A stretch of 64,000 nt of DNA from the NCBI GenBank assembly GCA_964390335.1, contig CAYMHU010000003.1, forward strand, positions 124,001-188,000, given 5' to 3'. The position numbers were made by a program, and so were the translations under genes. This DNA comes from Granulosicoccus sp964390335 (GTDB lineage: Bacteria > Pseudomonadota > Gammaproteobacteria > Granulosicoccales > Granulosicoccaceae). The notes below the pieces were generated by a model that saw only the letters and a list, made by a program, of their open reading frames with translations, was not told the DNA's origin and made no database searches. Below, one piece after another: positions 1 to 9,752 of this stretch (the first letter of the stretch is position 1; each line of letters starts with the position of its first letter).

Positions 1-77
1 ATTCAGTTTGATTGTGATTTACACATGCAAAAAAAGCCATGTGCAACAATATACCCTGTTAGGGCAAAGGCTGGGGA

Positions 78-890
78 TTAGGCAGCTTTCAACGACGCAG
101 TTGTCCATTGAGTTAAAAAACTTTCAAGCCACGCGGTAATGCTGGATTCGCAGGCCTCGGCATCGATAATATGCTGAGCCCTTTCAGCGTCGGTTAAAAC
201 ACCTGATGTCCTTGTTTTATTACGCTCGTGCCAAAGTTTCAATACATCCAAGTTTACTTCGGGATGGAACTGCACTCCGTAAGTATGCGGGCTCAGACTG
301 TAGGCTTGATTGGGAAATACGTCGTTATAGGCTAAGTGAGTCGCACCCGTTGGCAATTCAAACCCTTCTGTGTGCCATTGCATGAACTTTAATGGTTGGT
401 CCAAAAACCCCGCACCATTCGCTGTTGGTTTGACCTCAGTGAAACCAACTTCGGTTGCGCCATCGGGGTGTGCAGAAATCTGTGCTCCAAGCACTCTCGC
501 CAGCATTTGTGCGCCTAAACAAATACCAAAAAACGGGGTAGCGGAATGCAAACATTTCTCGATAAACGCCAATTCATCAAGTACCCATGGGTGCTCTTTG
601 CAATCGTTAGCGCTGGGTGCACCACCGAAAATAATGACGCCGCTGTAACGCTCTGGCTCCGGAAATGTATGACCGGATACGGGATAACACCAATCGAAAG
701 ACTGGCCGGTTTTCTCCATCCATTTCGAACAGCGATCAACATTCCACCCTTCAGAATGTTTAACCAATAAATAGTGCTGTGAATTGTTCTGAGACACGCT
801 AATTATTAACTTTCTTGCTTGATATATTAGAGCTTCTGCGCACACGGGTAACAACTGTATGCGCTGTATTGCGCGAGTGCACCACCCCAT
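78..890 (-). CDS. Class I glutamine amidotransferase-like protein
   Basis: A class I glutamine amidotransferase (GMP-synthase-type GATase domain) without a fused synthetase. The nucleophile elbow GICLGAQ is at about residues 122-128 (Cys124) and the His-Glu pair is in QFHPEV (His209, Glu211), so the catalytic triad is complete. Such free-standing GATases hydrolyse glutamine or a gamma-glutamyl substrate; the actual substrate cannot be read from the sequence. The domain begins near HYLLVKHSEG (about residue 39), so the first 30 or so residues look like extra in-frame sequence; an internal GTG at 797 is a possible true start. Monocistronic, transcribed off the left edge. Confidence 0.8.
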   Translation of the reverse strand: MGWCTRAIQRIQLLPVCAEALIYQARKLIISVSQNNSQHYLLVKHSEGWNVDRCSKWMEKTGQSFDWCYPVSGHTFPEPERYSGVIIFGGAPSANDCKEHPWVLDELAFIEKCLHSATPFFGICLGAQMLARVLGAQISAHPDGATEVGFTEVKPTANGAGFLDQPLKFMQWHTEGFELPTGATHLAYNDVFPNQAYSLSPHTYGVQFHPEVNLDVLKLWHERNKTRTSGVLTDAERAQHIIDAEACESSITAWLESFLTQWTTASLKAA

Positions 891-1115
891 CCTACTACTG
901 TTGGCGGTTCAATCGAACAATTTTTGAGTGTTATCACGCATTTTTGCGCTGCTAATCCGTTTTAAGCAGTGTATTGGTGCCCCCGCTACCAGCGCCAGCG
1001 TAATCAGCCCCGATGAGAATTTCTGCTGCTCACGTCCCATTTGGCTCTCGATAATAGCTGCTAAACTCCACAGGCGTTGCCTCTGCTGCTTAACTCAACA
1101 ATTCAATCGCTAATC

Positions 1116-1814
1116 ATGTTCCAAAACAGAATATTCATGCAGCTTTTTGCCACTGCACTCGGCGGTTTTTGCGTGGCCGGTCTCGCGCTAGCACACGGTG
1201 TCGCGGAGGGAGACCAGGCCTTTATTGGCACCGGCACTGGACGCATGATATTCGTGTATTTGTACTTGGGTGCAAAACACATGTTTACCGGGTACGACCA
1301 TATTTTGTTTCTGGTCGGCGTGGTGTTCTTTTTGTATCGATTTCGGGATATCGGCCTGTACGTGACGTTATTTGCCATTGGCCATTCCATTACAATGCTG
1401 CTTGGCGTACTTGGCGACATAAAGGTTAACGCCCATGTCATAGACGCCATTATTGGATTCTCGGTGGTTTACAAAGCCGCCGATAATCTTGGCATTTGGC
1501 AGCGCTGGTTTGGATTGGGCATTGATACGCGTGTGGCCACATTCGTTTTTGGGCTGTTACACGGTTTTGGTTTGGCTACCAAGATTCAGGAATTTGGCAT
1601 TCCCGAAAATGGACTACTTGCGAACCTACTGGCGTTCAATATTGGGGTGGAGATTGGTCAGCTACTAGCGCTCGGAGCCATTCTGTTACTCATGAGCTAT
1701 TGGCGTCACGCGACAGGGTTCTGGAAACAAGCACAGCTGGCAAACTATATTCTGATGGCATGCGGTTTTGCATTGATGGCGTATCAAATCAATGGCTACC
1801 TCGCAGCGGCATAA
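1116..1814 (+). CDS. HupE/UreJ family membrane protein (putative Ni/Co permease)
   Basis: Polytopic membrane protein of the HupE/UreJ family, whose members are linked to nickel or cobalt uptake. From the ATG at 1116 it is 232 residues with a signal-like N-terminus ending in ALAHG, then family motifs GYDHILFLVG (about 59-68), AIGHSIT (87-93), FGLLHGFG (145-152) and NIGVEIGQ (175-182), with His and Asp placed inside helices as expected for metal handling. An in-frame ATG exists upstream at 1077, but the 1116 start gives the better signal sequence. No hydrogenase or urease genes are nearby, so the metal client is elsewhere or the role differs. The next gene, 62 bp downstream, is probably its partner. 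Confidence 0.85.
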   Translation: MFQNRIFMQLFATALGGFCVAGLALAHGVAEGDQAFIGTGTGRMIFVYLYLGAKHMFTGYDHILFLVGVVFFLYRFRDIGLYVTLFAIGHSITMLLGVLGDIKVNAHVIDAIIGFSVVYKAADNLGIWQRWFGLGIDTRVATFVFGLLHGFGLATKIQEFGIPENGLLANLLAFNIGVEIGQLLALGAILLLMSYWRHATGFWKQAQLANYILMACGFALMAYQINGYLAAA

Positions 1815-1876
1815 GCGCAATATTGACCGGACCTTATTAGGCAAAATTATTCTCACACCCAATATGCGGATCAAGA

Positions 1877-2422
1877 ATGCACATTAGAAAACCTCTACCT
1901 GACGAACTCATTAGTATCAAGCGACTTGCCATCGCAAGCTTTTGCGCTCTTGCATTTGCAGCCATACTGGTAGTCACCATTATCTTACCTGCCGAACGCG
2001 GTATCGACCCAACTGGACTGGGTTCAAAATTCCATCTTACACGTATGGGATTATTGAAAACGGTCATGGCCAGACCAGATGCTCCAGAAACCGGTCGACC
2101 GTCTCAAAGCGATGAAGTCATCATCGTATTGGGTCCGGGTGAGAGCACAGAAATAAAAATGGAAATGCAAAAAGGATACAACGCCGATTACCGATGGAGC
2201 GTTCTTGGTGGTTCGATCTATCACGATACCCATGGCGATCCCTATGAAGATGATACCGTGTACATCACATACTCAACTGCCGATGCTACTAACGGTGACT
2301 CCGGAACGATCACCGCTCCTTACAGTGGATTTCATGGCTGGTACTGGGTAAATAAAGGCGCAACTGATGTCACCATTACCCTCAACACCAATGGTCAGTA
2401 CGATCAAATTTTGGAAAAGTAA
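1877..2422 (+). CDS. Single-pass membrane-anchored protein beside HupE
   Basis: A 181-residue protein with one N-terminal transmembrane segment (about residues 17-37, preceded by basic residues) and a soluble, probably periplasmic, remainder rich in Asp, Gly and Thr. I recognise no catalytic motif. It follows the HupE gene on the same strand with a short gap, so joint expression is likely; the function is not known and the link to metal uptake is inferred only from position. Confidence 0.7.
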   Translation: MHIRKPLPDELISIKRLAIASFCALAFAAILVVTIILPAERGIDPTGLGSKFHLTRMGLLKTVMARPDAPETGRPSQSDEVIIVLGPGESTEIKMEMQKGYNADYRWSVLGGSIYHDTHGDPYEDDTVYITYSTADATNGDSGTITAPYSGFHGWYWVNKGATDVTITLNTNGQYDQILEK

Positions 2423-2440
2423 TGCGCTTTCGCGCTGTTA

Positions 2441-2460
2441 CACTCTATTGCACTCTATTG
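2441..2460. repeat. 10-bp tandem duplication
   Basis: CACTCTATTG occurs twice in tandem, followed by CAC, between two convergent genes and directly beside the stop codon of the minus-strand lipoprotein gene. Probably a simple slippage duplication. Confidence 0.7.
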
Positions 2461-2462
2461 CA

Positions 2463-4448
2463 CTAAGGTGCCAACACCCTTATCCAGAACACATCCGATG
2501 TAGCAGTGGCACCTTCAGGATCAGTTGCTTCAACTTGCAATCCCGTCGTCCACCCTACGGAAAATGGTGTACCGGAAACAACACCGGTATCTTGATCGAT
2601 AGTGACTCCGGTGGGCAAAGTGGCACCGGTGATGTTGTAGGTCAGTTCATCACCGTCAGCATCAGTAAACTGTGGTTCCACCGGCCGCATTGCACTACCC
2701 AAACTTATGCCCTGATTGAATACGGTGTCCTCCACATATTCTGGCGCATTGTTTTGCGTCACGGGTAACTGGGGATCAATAACATTAATCGCAAATGCAT
2801 TACTGCGAATAAACTTGCCGGATGGATCCGTAGCAACTAATCGCAAACCTTCAAATTGACCGGCTTGCTCTGGTATTCCAGTAATAACCCCATTGGCGTT
2901 TAACGTGACACCCGCCGGTAAACGACCAAGCAACGTGATATCGAGATCGTCATCGTCCGCATCAGAAAAATTACCGCGAATGGGAGTGATTAATTCACCG
3001 AGCTCAACGGTTTGACTGGCAATGGCTCCGCGGAATACAGGTGCAGCGTTATCCGAATCCACAATAACCACAAATCGAATGCGTGAAGGCGTGTTGAAGC
3101 CATCGCTAGCCTGCACATCAATGGTAAATCGATCATCATCGGTAAAGAAACCGCTAAGCACACCTGTTACCGCATTCATACTGAGCTGTGCATCATCATC
3201 GTCGTAGTCCACCGAATAAGACAATGCTTGTAATTCCGGATCGCTAAAATACTCTCTGACATCAAGCGTAAATTCTTGACCAACGCTGGCACTTTGTGCG
3301 GCGATAGCCGTTGCTTCAACCGGCGCATTATCAATTATATCGAGCGCAATATCTGCAGAGACACTGGCACTACCATCACTTGCCAGTACAGTAAATTCGT
3401 AACTACCTTCATCAAAGGATTCAGCCGAACCGGATAAAATTCCATCCGCAGACAGTGTTAATGCACCAGATGGCGGCAACGTTCCATTAGCTAACGCATA
3501 ACCAAGTGATGCGCCATCGGGATCTTCAAAGAATTCGTTCAGATCAAGACTGAAAGGGATACCGGCTATTAATATTAATTGAGGTATGTCGTCTATTTGC
3601 GTTGGTGGATTATCGCGCTTAATAATCTTTATGGTTACTGTCGCAAAGGACGTGTCGTGTACACCATCTGACAAAAAGTATTCAAAACTATCAACACCGG
3701 ATGCTGGTATTTTTGTGCTGTCGGGTTCGTAGTAAAAACCACCATCGCTTCTTAACGAAAATACTCTGGCGGCGCTGGGTAAACGTTTCGGCCCGGATAA
3801 CACGCGCAATTCGCCGTTGGACGAGTCGTCGTCATCACGATCATTGGATAAGAGATTGCGCTCCGTGCTTTTAACGTTAAGTACCAATCCTTCAACAATA
3901 GTGAACGAATCATCTACCGCCTCGGGTGCTTCATTTATCGCGATCATGCAAAACGTAGAACGCTGCCGGCCAACTCCGCCATCGTTATCAGTTGCGATTA
4001 AATCGTAACTAACGCCCACGGGCGCTCGCAACTTCGGCGCGGTTACCAGAAATTCAACGGTGCTGCTTGTGGAACCGCTGAGCTGCTCAATAGACACAGC
4101 GCAATCAACACCGTCGGCACATGCATCATTTAAGGTGTCTGCGGCGCGCGACATATCAAAATCAGGAATAGCCGAGCACACGTCCAATGCACCTTGCGTT
4201 ATGGGTGTGGTGCTCCACTTATAGTTGCTCACAACACCATCCTCATCGGTGCTGTCAGCTTGCAGTATGATGTCGTCCGCTTCTTCTAACTTCGTGGCCT
4301 CGTCAACAGGCTGATCGTTGAAGCTTATTCGGGTTACTGGGACGTTGTTGTTTTCTCGACCGGTTGCATCTACCCAGCCACAGCTACTGAGCGCGCAAAT
4401 GCATAGAACACCAACGGCAGGCAATAAAATTGAAGGGACTTTTCTCAT
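2463..4448 (-). CDS. Lipoprotein with Ig-like/cadherin-like repeats
   Basis: Large secreted lipoprotein. Starting at the ATG at 4448 (661 residues) gives a clean lipoprotein signal with lipobox LSSC (Cys23); the longer in-frame ORF up to 4508 would bury it. After a first Asp-rich domain and an Ig/cadherin-like module, at least four tandem putative-Ig (He_PIG-like) repeats follow, each with a conserved pattern of D-x-D/DADGD, LPxGvtl and a G-x-xSGtP type turn; they end at the C-terminus with WIRVLAP. The frequent Asp-Asp pairs suggest Ca2+ binding. Likely exposed at the outer membrane and involved in adhesion or polymer contact, which is inference from architecture. Monocistronic. Confidence 0.8.
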   Translation of the reverse strand: MRKVPSILLPAVGVLCICALSSCGWVDATGRENNNVPVTRISFNDQPVDEATKLEEADDIILQADSTDEDGVVSNYKWSTTPITQGALDVCSAIPDFDMSRAADTLNDACADGVDCAVSIEQLSGSTSSTVEFLVTAPKLRAPVGVSYDLIATDNDGGVGRQRSTFCMIAINEAPEAVDDSFTIVEGLVLNVKSTERNLLSNDRDDDDSSNGELRVLSGPKRLPSAARVFSLRSDGGFYYEPDSTKIPASGVDSFEYFLSDGVHDTSFATVTIKIIKRDNPPTQIDDIPQLILIAGIPFSLDLNEFFEDPDGASLGYALANGTLPPSGALTLSADGILSGSAESFDEGSYEFTVLASDGSASVSADIALDIIDNAPVEATAIAAQSASVGQEFTLDVREYFSDPELQALSYSVDYDDDDAQLSMNAVTGVLSGFFTDDDRFTIDVQASDGFNTPSRIRFVVIVDSDNAAPVFRGAIASQTVELGELITPIRGNFSDADDDDLDITLLGRLPAGVTLNANGVITGIPEQAGQFEGLRLVATDPSGKFIRSNAFAINVIDPQLPVTQNNAPEYVEDTVFNQGISLGSAMRPVEPQFTDADGDELTYNITGATLPTGVTIDQDTGVVSGTPFSVGWTTGLQVEATDPEGATATSDVFWIRVLAP

Positions 4449-4529
4449 ACCAAGTAAGTGTAATCCAAACGCGACATATGGCCAGTTCAAATTGCAATAG
4501 ATGGTCATATAGCCATGATATGCAGTGTA

Positions 4530-5528
4530 TTAGGTCAATCTGTGATCGGTTATTGTACGAATAAACGAGGCAAGTACACGTTCAGCGTCTACCGCCATGC
4601 AAGCACCATTGTTCACTGCTCGATCAGCCCAATGATCTGTTGCGTATTTATACCCTTTCCTATCGAGTGCTAACTGACCCGCTGCCACGCCACCTTCGAT
4701 GACTCGAGCCGACCCTCGTGAGACTTCAAATGCGTCCGTTTCCACTAGATAGGCAACCGCTGCGGCGTCATGCATTGCACAGCAAGGCTCGCTAAGCGTT
4801 TTTGCCGCCCCTTTGTTAGAGTAGAAATCCACATAAAAGCGACTGGTATCCCATAGAAACCGCCCCGTTACGCCAGCGTGATCGCGCAGTTGCGACAAAT
4901 GCGTATCGGTAATCATGATCTTGTGGGTAACGTCCAATCCTACTATTACCATTGGCCAATCGTGGGTGAGCAACACATCGGCTGCGTGCGGATCATTGAA
5001 AAAATTAGCTTCGGCTAACGGAGTCACGTTTCCTGGTTCATCAACCGCGCCGCCCATAACAATCAATTGCTGAACCAGCTCTGGTAGCTTTGGTTCCAGT
5101 TGTAAGGCCAACGCAATATTGGTTAACGGACCAACCGCTATCAATGTAATTTGCCCCGGATTGGCAGTAGCCATTTGCACGATATACTCTGCCGCTGATA
5201 AGGCGTGGAGTTGAGCGTGTGCTGCATTGGCCTGCAGTTGGACGCCTTCTGCGGGATAACAATTACCAATGCCATCATCACCATGCACAAATTCAGCGTG
5301 TGGTAATGGCGCTTGTGTTATTGGTACGGCTGCGCCTTTTGCAACGCAAACGTTTTGCGCCCCCAGCACATCTAATATGTATTGCGCATTGTTTGTGGCT
5401 TTATCGATATTGACATTGCCGAAAACCGTTGTTAACGCCAACAGTTCAATTTCCGGATGGCTCAAGGCATAGGCAATAGCCATCGCATCATCGATACCCG
5501 GGTCGGTATCTAATATGACTTTATACAC
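4530..5528 (-). CDS. Inosine-uridine preferring nucleoside hydrolase
   Basis: Nucleoside N-ribohydrolase of the IunH/RihA family, 332 residues: hydrolyses the N-glycosidic bond of ribonucleosides to base plus ribose. The Ca2+-binding signature DTDPGIDDAMA is at residues 7-17, VIMGGAV-like and MHDAAAVAYL elements follow in the expected order. It lies 24 bp downstream of a ribokinase gene on the same strand, so the ribose released would be phosphorylated by the neighbour: a two-gene nucleoside salvage operon. Exact base preference cannot be read. Confidence 0.92.
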   Translation of the reverse strand: MYKVILDTDPGIDDAMAIAYALSHPEIELLALTTVFGNVNIDKATNNAQYILDVLGAQNVCVAKGAAVPITQAPLPHAEFVHGDDGIGNCYPAEGVQLQANAAHAQLHALSAAEYIVQMATANPGQITLIAVGPLTNIALALQLEPKLPELVQQLIVMGGAVDEPGNVTPLAEANFFNDPHAADVLLTHDWPMVIVGLDVTHKIMITDTHLSQLRDHAGVTGRFLWDTSRFYVDFYSNKGAAKTLSEPCCAMHDAAAVAYLVETDAFEVSRGSARVIEGGVAAGQLALDRKGYKYATDHWADRAVNNGACMAVDAERVLASFIRTITDHRLT

Positions 5529-5552
5529 AGTTTATTCTGATCCTTTGTTGGC

Positions 5553-6437
5553 TTAGGTATTGAATTGAGCCACGGCAGATTTATCTGGAATACTTGGCGT
5601 AGCCCCGGCCACCGTCACTGCCAAAGCCCCGGCAGCACACGCCGTGTTTAAAGCGTCTTCTGCGGAATGTCCGGCAATGACGCTCGCCAAGTAGTATCCC
5701 ACAAAGGTATCGCCAGCGCCGGTTGTATCCACCACATCAACCTTTGGTGCAGCCACAGTGGTGGTTGAATCGCCGTTAATCAACATAGCGCCCTTTGCAC
5801 CTAGTGTAAGCACAATAGTGGTATCCGGAAAACGATCACCCAGCGCTTTAACCACCTGTGATTCATCGTCGGCCCCGGTTAGTTGTGCAGCTTCTACTTG
5901 ATTGACGAAAAGCAAGCTGCATGCTTGCAGTGGTAATTGAGCTACAGCCGGTGTCATCGGTGCAGGGTTAAACGCAATATTGAGTTGTTGGTTTTGAGCA
6001 ATCTGAAATACGTGCTCTAGAGCACTGCACTCATTTTGAATTAACAACCAGTCTCCCGGCTGAGCAGGTTCAAGCAAGGTTTGAATTGCTGCCAAATCGA
6101 AACTTTGATTTGCACCGCCATGCAACACAATGGAGTTCTCGCCGTTATCGTCAACCTGGATAATGGCATGGCCGCTGGCCGAGTCAATCCATTCAACGCC
6201 ACTGGTGTCCACGCCAAACTCACGCAGCTGATCGGCCGCCCACGCATCTGCGGAGCCTAATCGTCCAATATGCACAACAGTGCATCCTGCCCGCGCCAGA
6301 GCGACTGACTGATTGGCACCTTTACCGCCTAACACCACGTTTAACGACTGACTGGATAAGGTTTCGCCCGCTTGCACTAAATGCGGTACACGATAAACGT
6401 AGTCGATGTTGATTGAACCGAAATTAAAAACATTCAC
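5553..6437 (-). CDS. rbsK: Ribokinase (PfkB family)
   Basis: ATP-dependent sugar kinase of the PfkB family, 294 residues, close in length to RbsK. The substrate-side motif GGKGANQSVALARAG is near residue 37 and the C-terminal anion-hole/catalytic motif DTTGAGDTFVGYYL with the base Asp is near residue 240. Converts ribose to ribose 5-phosphate. First gene of the pair with the nucleoside hydrolase, consistent with using ribose from nucleosides. The 106-bp divergent region to mvaB (6438-6543) holds the promoters; a TATAAT hexamer at 6509-6514 may serve the plus strand, without a convincing -35. Confidence 0.9.
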   Translation of the reverse strand: MNVFNFGSINIDYVYRVPHLVQAGETLSSQSLNVVLGGKGANQSVALARAGCTVVHIGRLGSADAWAADQLREFGVDTSGVEWIDSASGHAIIQVDDNGENSIVLHGGANQSFDLAAIQTLLEPAQPGDWLLIQNECSALEHVFQIAQNQQLNIAFNPAPMTPAVAQLPLQACSLLFVNQVEAAQLTGADDESQVVKALGDRFPDTTIVLTLGAKGAMLINGDSTTTVAAPKVDVVDTTGAGDTFVGYYLASVIAGHSAEDALNTACAAGALAVTVAGATPSIPDKSAVAQFNT

Positions 6438-6543
6438 AGCTGCGTAACTCCCACGTTTACCAGGGGTTAGTTTAACAGCGTCAATCTAGCCCACTGTTAT
6501 TTTACTTCTATAATTTTGTGTAAATAGCAGTATGATGTAACTT

Positions 6544-7455
6544 ATGTCTCTACCTGAATCAGTCACCATAGTTGAAGTCAGTCCGCGCGACGGTCTACAG
6601 AATCAACAACACGCTATATCCCTGGATCACAAGATCAATCTGGTTAACCAACTGGCTGATGCTGGTCTCAAGGTCATAGAAACCGGCAGTTTTGTGTCTC
6701 CCAAGTGGGTACCGCAAATGGCTGACTCCGCTGAACTATTTGCCGCAATCAGGCAACAGCCTGGCGTCCGCTATACCGCTTTAGTCCCTAACAAACAAGG
6801 GCTCGATACAGCCATTGCTTGTGGTGTTAAAGAAATTGCCTTATTTGCTGCAGTCACGGACGAATTTTCTCAAAAGAATCTAAACTGCTCAGTCAAAGAA
6901 AGCATGCAACGCTTTGAAGCACTGGCTCAGCAAGCTATCGATGCCGGCATGCAAGTTCGTGGATATTTATCTTGTGTGCTCGGATGTCCATACGCAGGTT
7001 CGGTTGATCCGCAAACGGTTTCTGACCTGAGCCAACAACTATTAAACGCCGGATGTTATGAAGTATCGCTGGGTGACACAATTGGAGTGGGTACAGCAGG
7101 TTCAACCCAAGCAATGTTGGATAACATGATACAAAACAACATCAGTATGTCGAACCTCGCACTACATTGCCACGATACCTACGGACAAGCCATTGCGAAT
7201 ATACTGATCGGCTTGCAATACGGTATATCAACAATCGATGCTTCAGTAGCCGGTTTGGGGGGGTGTCCGTATGCAAAAGGCGCCACCGGCAATGTGGCTA
7301 CTGAAGATGTGGTGTACTTGCTGGATGGTCTACAGATTCAACACGGTGTCAATTTGTCAAAGTTGATTGATGTGGGACAACACATTTCTAAAGTCGCAAG
7401 ACGACCCATTCAGTCGCGAGCTGCCGTAGCCATTATCAATAGTTTGACAGAATAA
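6544..7455 (+). CDS. mvaB: Hydroxymethylglutaryl-CoA lyase
   Basis: HMG-CoA lyase (303 residues, TIM-barrel DRE/HMGL family): cleaves 3-hydroxy-3-methylglutaryl-CoA to acetoacetate and acetyl-CoA, the last step of leucine breakdown. Seen: SPRDGLQNQ at residues 13-21, metal-ligand HCHD at about 208-211, and the catalytic-cysteine loop GLGGCPYAKGATGN at about 237-250. The other leucine-pathway genes (isovaleryl-CoA dehydrogenase, MCC, glutaconyl hydratase) are not beside it, so it is encoded alone here. Confidence 0.92.
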   Translation: MSLPESVTIVEVSPRDGLQNQQHAISLDHKINLVNQLADAGLKVIETGSFVSPKWVPQMADSAELFAAIRQQPGVRYTALVPNKQGLDTAIACGVKEIALFAAVTDEFSQKNLNCSVKESMQRFEALAQQAIDAGMQVRGYLSCVLGCPYAGSVDPQTVSDLSQQLLNAGCYEVSLGDTIGVGTAGSTQAMLDNMIQNNISMSNLALHCHDTYGQAIANILIGLQYGISTIDASVAGLGGCPYAKGATGNVATEDVVYLLDGLQIQHGVNLSKLIDVGQHISKVARRPIQSRAAVAIINSLTE

Positions 7456-7495
7456 GTAATCGGAAAACTGCACCAATGGCTGCATAGATATCTCC

Positions 7496-8341
7496 TTAGC
7501 CAGCGAACCGCAATAAGGCGGCTCCGGACAATGTAATAACAATGGCACACACTTTATACAAGCTTAGCTTCTCATTTAAATGAAACACTCCTATGAGCAA
7601 GGCAAAAACGATACTGGTTTCTCGCAAGGCAGTAACCATTGGGATAGGCGCTTGTGTAAATGCCCAGATAACCAGTGCGTACGCTGCATACGATGCCCCG
7701 CCACCAAACAACAACGTCAATTTAGAACTTGCCAAAACATCCGCCAGAATACTTCGGCGTGAAATACCTGCAGCAAGCAACAGCAAGATGGCATTACCAA
7801 TGGCAAGCCACGCGTAGAACCCTAAAGCGGACCCAGAGAGCCGCGCACCAATACCATCGACCAACGAGTAGCCGGCAATAAAAGAACCCGTTATCAATGC
7901 CAGTACCACACCATTTCTATTCAGTGCACCATGATCATTTTTAATCAGACAAACACTGCTGATCCCTACAACAATTATCACAATGGCAGCCAATTGTAAT
8001 TGGCTAAGCAATACACCAAGAAACGATACAGATATGAGCGTAACCAGCAGTGGAGCGACGCCACGGGCAATAGGATAAACCTGCGACAGATCGCCAAATC
8101 GATAAGCCGCACCTAAAAACAATTGGTATCCGACATGCAACGCTATACCGACAATCAACCAACCCCAGCTCTGCTTATCGGGGGACTCAACAAACAGTAA
8201 CGTAACAAGCGCGAACGGTACATGGCCCACCACCACGGCGACCACACTGACTAATTTATCGCCCGAGCTTTTCACTACAGCATTCCACGTGGCATGCAGC
8301 AACGCGGCGGTGAGCACTAACAGAATAACTTTATCTGACAC
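7496..8341 (-). CDS. EamA/DMT-family transporter
   Basis: Drug/metabolite-superfamily exporter of 281 residues with about ten hydrophobic segments in two EamA halves, of which the second half ends ALREISIVFALLIGVF-like (residue pattern LRETSIVFALLIGVF). Likely exports a small metabolite or amino acid; substrate unknown. Convergent with mvaB (41-bp gap). Confidence 0.85.
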   Translation of the reverse strand: MSDKVILLVLTAALLHATWNAVVKSSGDKLVSVVAVVVGHVPFALVTLLFVESPDKQSWGWLIVGIALHVGYQLFLGAAYRFGDLSQVYPIARGVAPLLVTLISVSFLGVLLSQLQLAAIVIIVVGISSVCLIKNDHGALNRNGVVLALITGSFIAGYSLVDGIGARLSGSALGFYAWLAIGNAILLLLAAGISRRSILADVLASSKLTLLFGGGASYAAYALVIWAFTQAPIPMVTALRETSIVFALLIGVFHLNEKLSLYKVCAIVITLSGAALLRFAG

Positions 8342-8502
8342 TGTTAACCTTTGAGCTTTTCAGAGTACTGCTTGGAGTAAAATGTAAGAAATCTCTGGTT
8401 TTCGCATTTTTTTTATAAAGTGCATTAATTTTGCGGCATAGTCGGTTGAAGTGATTGCTCACCGCGTTGTAAAAGTGTCGTCCAGTCAACTAATTCTATT
8501 TC

Positions 8503-8997
8503 ATGATGGATAAGAAGCAAGTAAATCGACGCTTAGTAGGTGGTCGCCGAGTTTCGGCCAAATGCAAGGTATTGCTAACCAGCGTAGACCCTTTCGATCA
8601 TTTCAATAGGAGCGTGAAATCAGGCTCGATTGTATTTAATGTTCGAGGCGGTTGCCTGTATTTTTCTGAACATATATTTGAACAGAACATCAACCGAATA
8701 TTCCCTAACGGATCTACCGCTATATTCAAGAAACTTGCAATAACATGCAGTGATAATTCTGAGCTCATTATCGAGAACATCAAGGTCAGGTACATCAGAT
8801 ACAAGAATGAAGCAAGCCGCTCAGGCGTTGTGTTTCGATTTGTTGATTTTACGGAAGAGCAACTGGATAGCTTAGAGCTGTTACAAAATCTATTGCCGGA
8901 ATATGTTTCTCAGCAAGTAGATGAAGTGCCACCAAACTACGCAGATTTTAACCAACAAAAACCGAAATCATCATTGCTCAGCTTGTTAAAGATCTGA
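8503..8997 (+). CDS. Hypothetical protein, PilZ-like
   Basis: 164-residue cytoplasmic protein. The N-terminus has an Arg-rich stretch (NRRLVGGRRVSAKCKV, about 8-23) followed by beta-rich sequence ending in GVVFRFVDFTEEQLDSLELLQ, a layout like PilZ c-di-GMP-binding domains (RxxxR then beta-barrel, closing helix). The second PilZ motif (D/NxSxxG) is not obvious: NVRGGCLYFS at about 47-56 is the nearest. Therefore the PilZ call is tentative. A c-di-GMP enzyme is encoded 2.2 kb away. Confidence 0.55.
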   Translation: MMDKKQVNRRLVGGRRVSAKCKVLLTSVDPFDHFNRSVKSGSIVFNVRGGCLYFSEHIFEQNINRIFPNGSTAIFKKLAITCSDNSELIIENIKVRYIRYKNEASRSGVVFRFVDFTEEQLDSLELLQNLLPEYVSQQVDEVPPNYADFNQQKPKSSLLSLLKI

Positions 8998-9059
8998 TCA
9001 AAGCAAGGACTCGCTAATCACACATAGCAATTCTTTTAGCGGTGCTATGTTCGGGTAAC

Positions 9060-9749
9060 TCAACACAACCCAATCAAGCCGAGCAAACCTTCTAAATCGC
9101 TGATGACGGCATCCGGCTGCCCCGGCAGCCTTTCTGCCGGTTGGCCATACCGGTTAACCCATGCTACGTGAAAACCAAAGTGAGCAGCTCCTGCCACATC
9201 CCAGGCGTTCGACGACTGAAAACAGATTTGATCGGCTGTCACGCCCAATGTATCGCAGGCGATCTGATAAACACTTGCGCTGGGTTTATAAATACCAACA
9301 TTTTCAACCGAAAGCTGATGGGTAATGAGATCGTTAAGGCCTGCACTGTTGACCGCAGCTGAAATCATGTGTGGCGAGCCGTTAGTTAAAATGGCTGCTG
9401 GGATACCAGCCTGTTTGAGCAGCGCGAGCACATTGTGTACCTCCGGAAACGCATCTAAAGACAAATAAGCCTGCATGAGCTTCTCGTGCAAAGCTGCATC
9501 CTCAATTTGCATGGCATCCATGGCGTAATGCAGCGCATCACTGGTGATTTGCCAGAAATCCACGTGTGATTTCATCAAGCTGCGAAGCCACGTGTACTCC
9601 AGTTGTTTAGTACGCCACAGCATGGATAACTCGGCATACGTTGGCCCTATGTCGCTACTTAAACCTGATACAGCACTGTGCACATCGAACAAGGTACCGT
9701 AGGCATCGAACACGCAAGCTTTAATGCCACTTAAATTACAAGTACTCAT
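9060..9749 (-). CDS. Haloacid dehalogenase, type II (HAD superfamily)
   Basis: 229-residue HAD-superfamily hydrolase of the L-2-haloacid dehalogenase type. FDAYGTLFD (about 14-22, nucleophile Asp) is the subgroup hallmark in place of FDxDGTL; LTNGSP (motif II) and SSNAWDVAGAAHFG (motif III/IV) match the same group. It would hydrolyse 2-haloalkanoic acids to 2-hydroxy acids with inversion, although related enzymes act on other substrates. Starts 3 bp after the stop of the hotdog gene, so the two form an operon. Confidence 0.85.
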   Translation of the reverse strand: MSTCNLSGIKACVFDAYGTLFDVHSAVSGLSSDIGPTYAELSMLWRTKQLEYTWLRSLMKSHVDFWQITSDALHYAMDAMQIEDAALHEKLMQAYLSLDAFPEVHNVLALLKQAGIPAAILTNGSPHMISAAVNSAGLNDLITHQLSVENVGIYKPSASVYQIACDTLGVTADQICFQSSNAWDVAGAAHFGFHVAWVNRYGQPAERLPGQPDAVISDLEGLLGLIGLC

Positions 9750-9752
9750 AAA

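Noticed and set aside
928..1113. 61-codon plus-strand ORF before the HupE gene
   Set aside because: Short, without SD or recognised composition, and ends just before the HupE start; no support for translation.
1116..1814. Hydrogenase or urease accessory locus
   Set aside because: HupE/UreJ-like proteins occur without these enzymes and none of their structural genes lie within reach.
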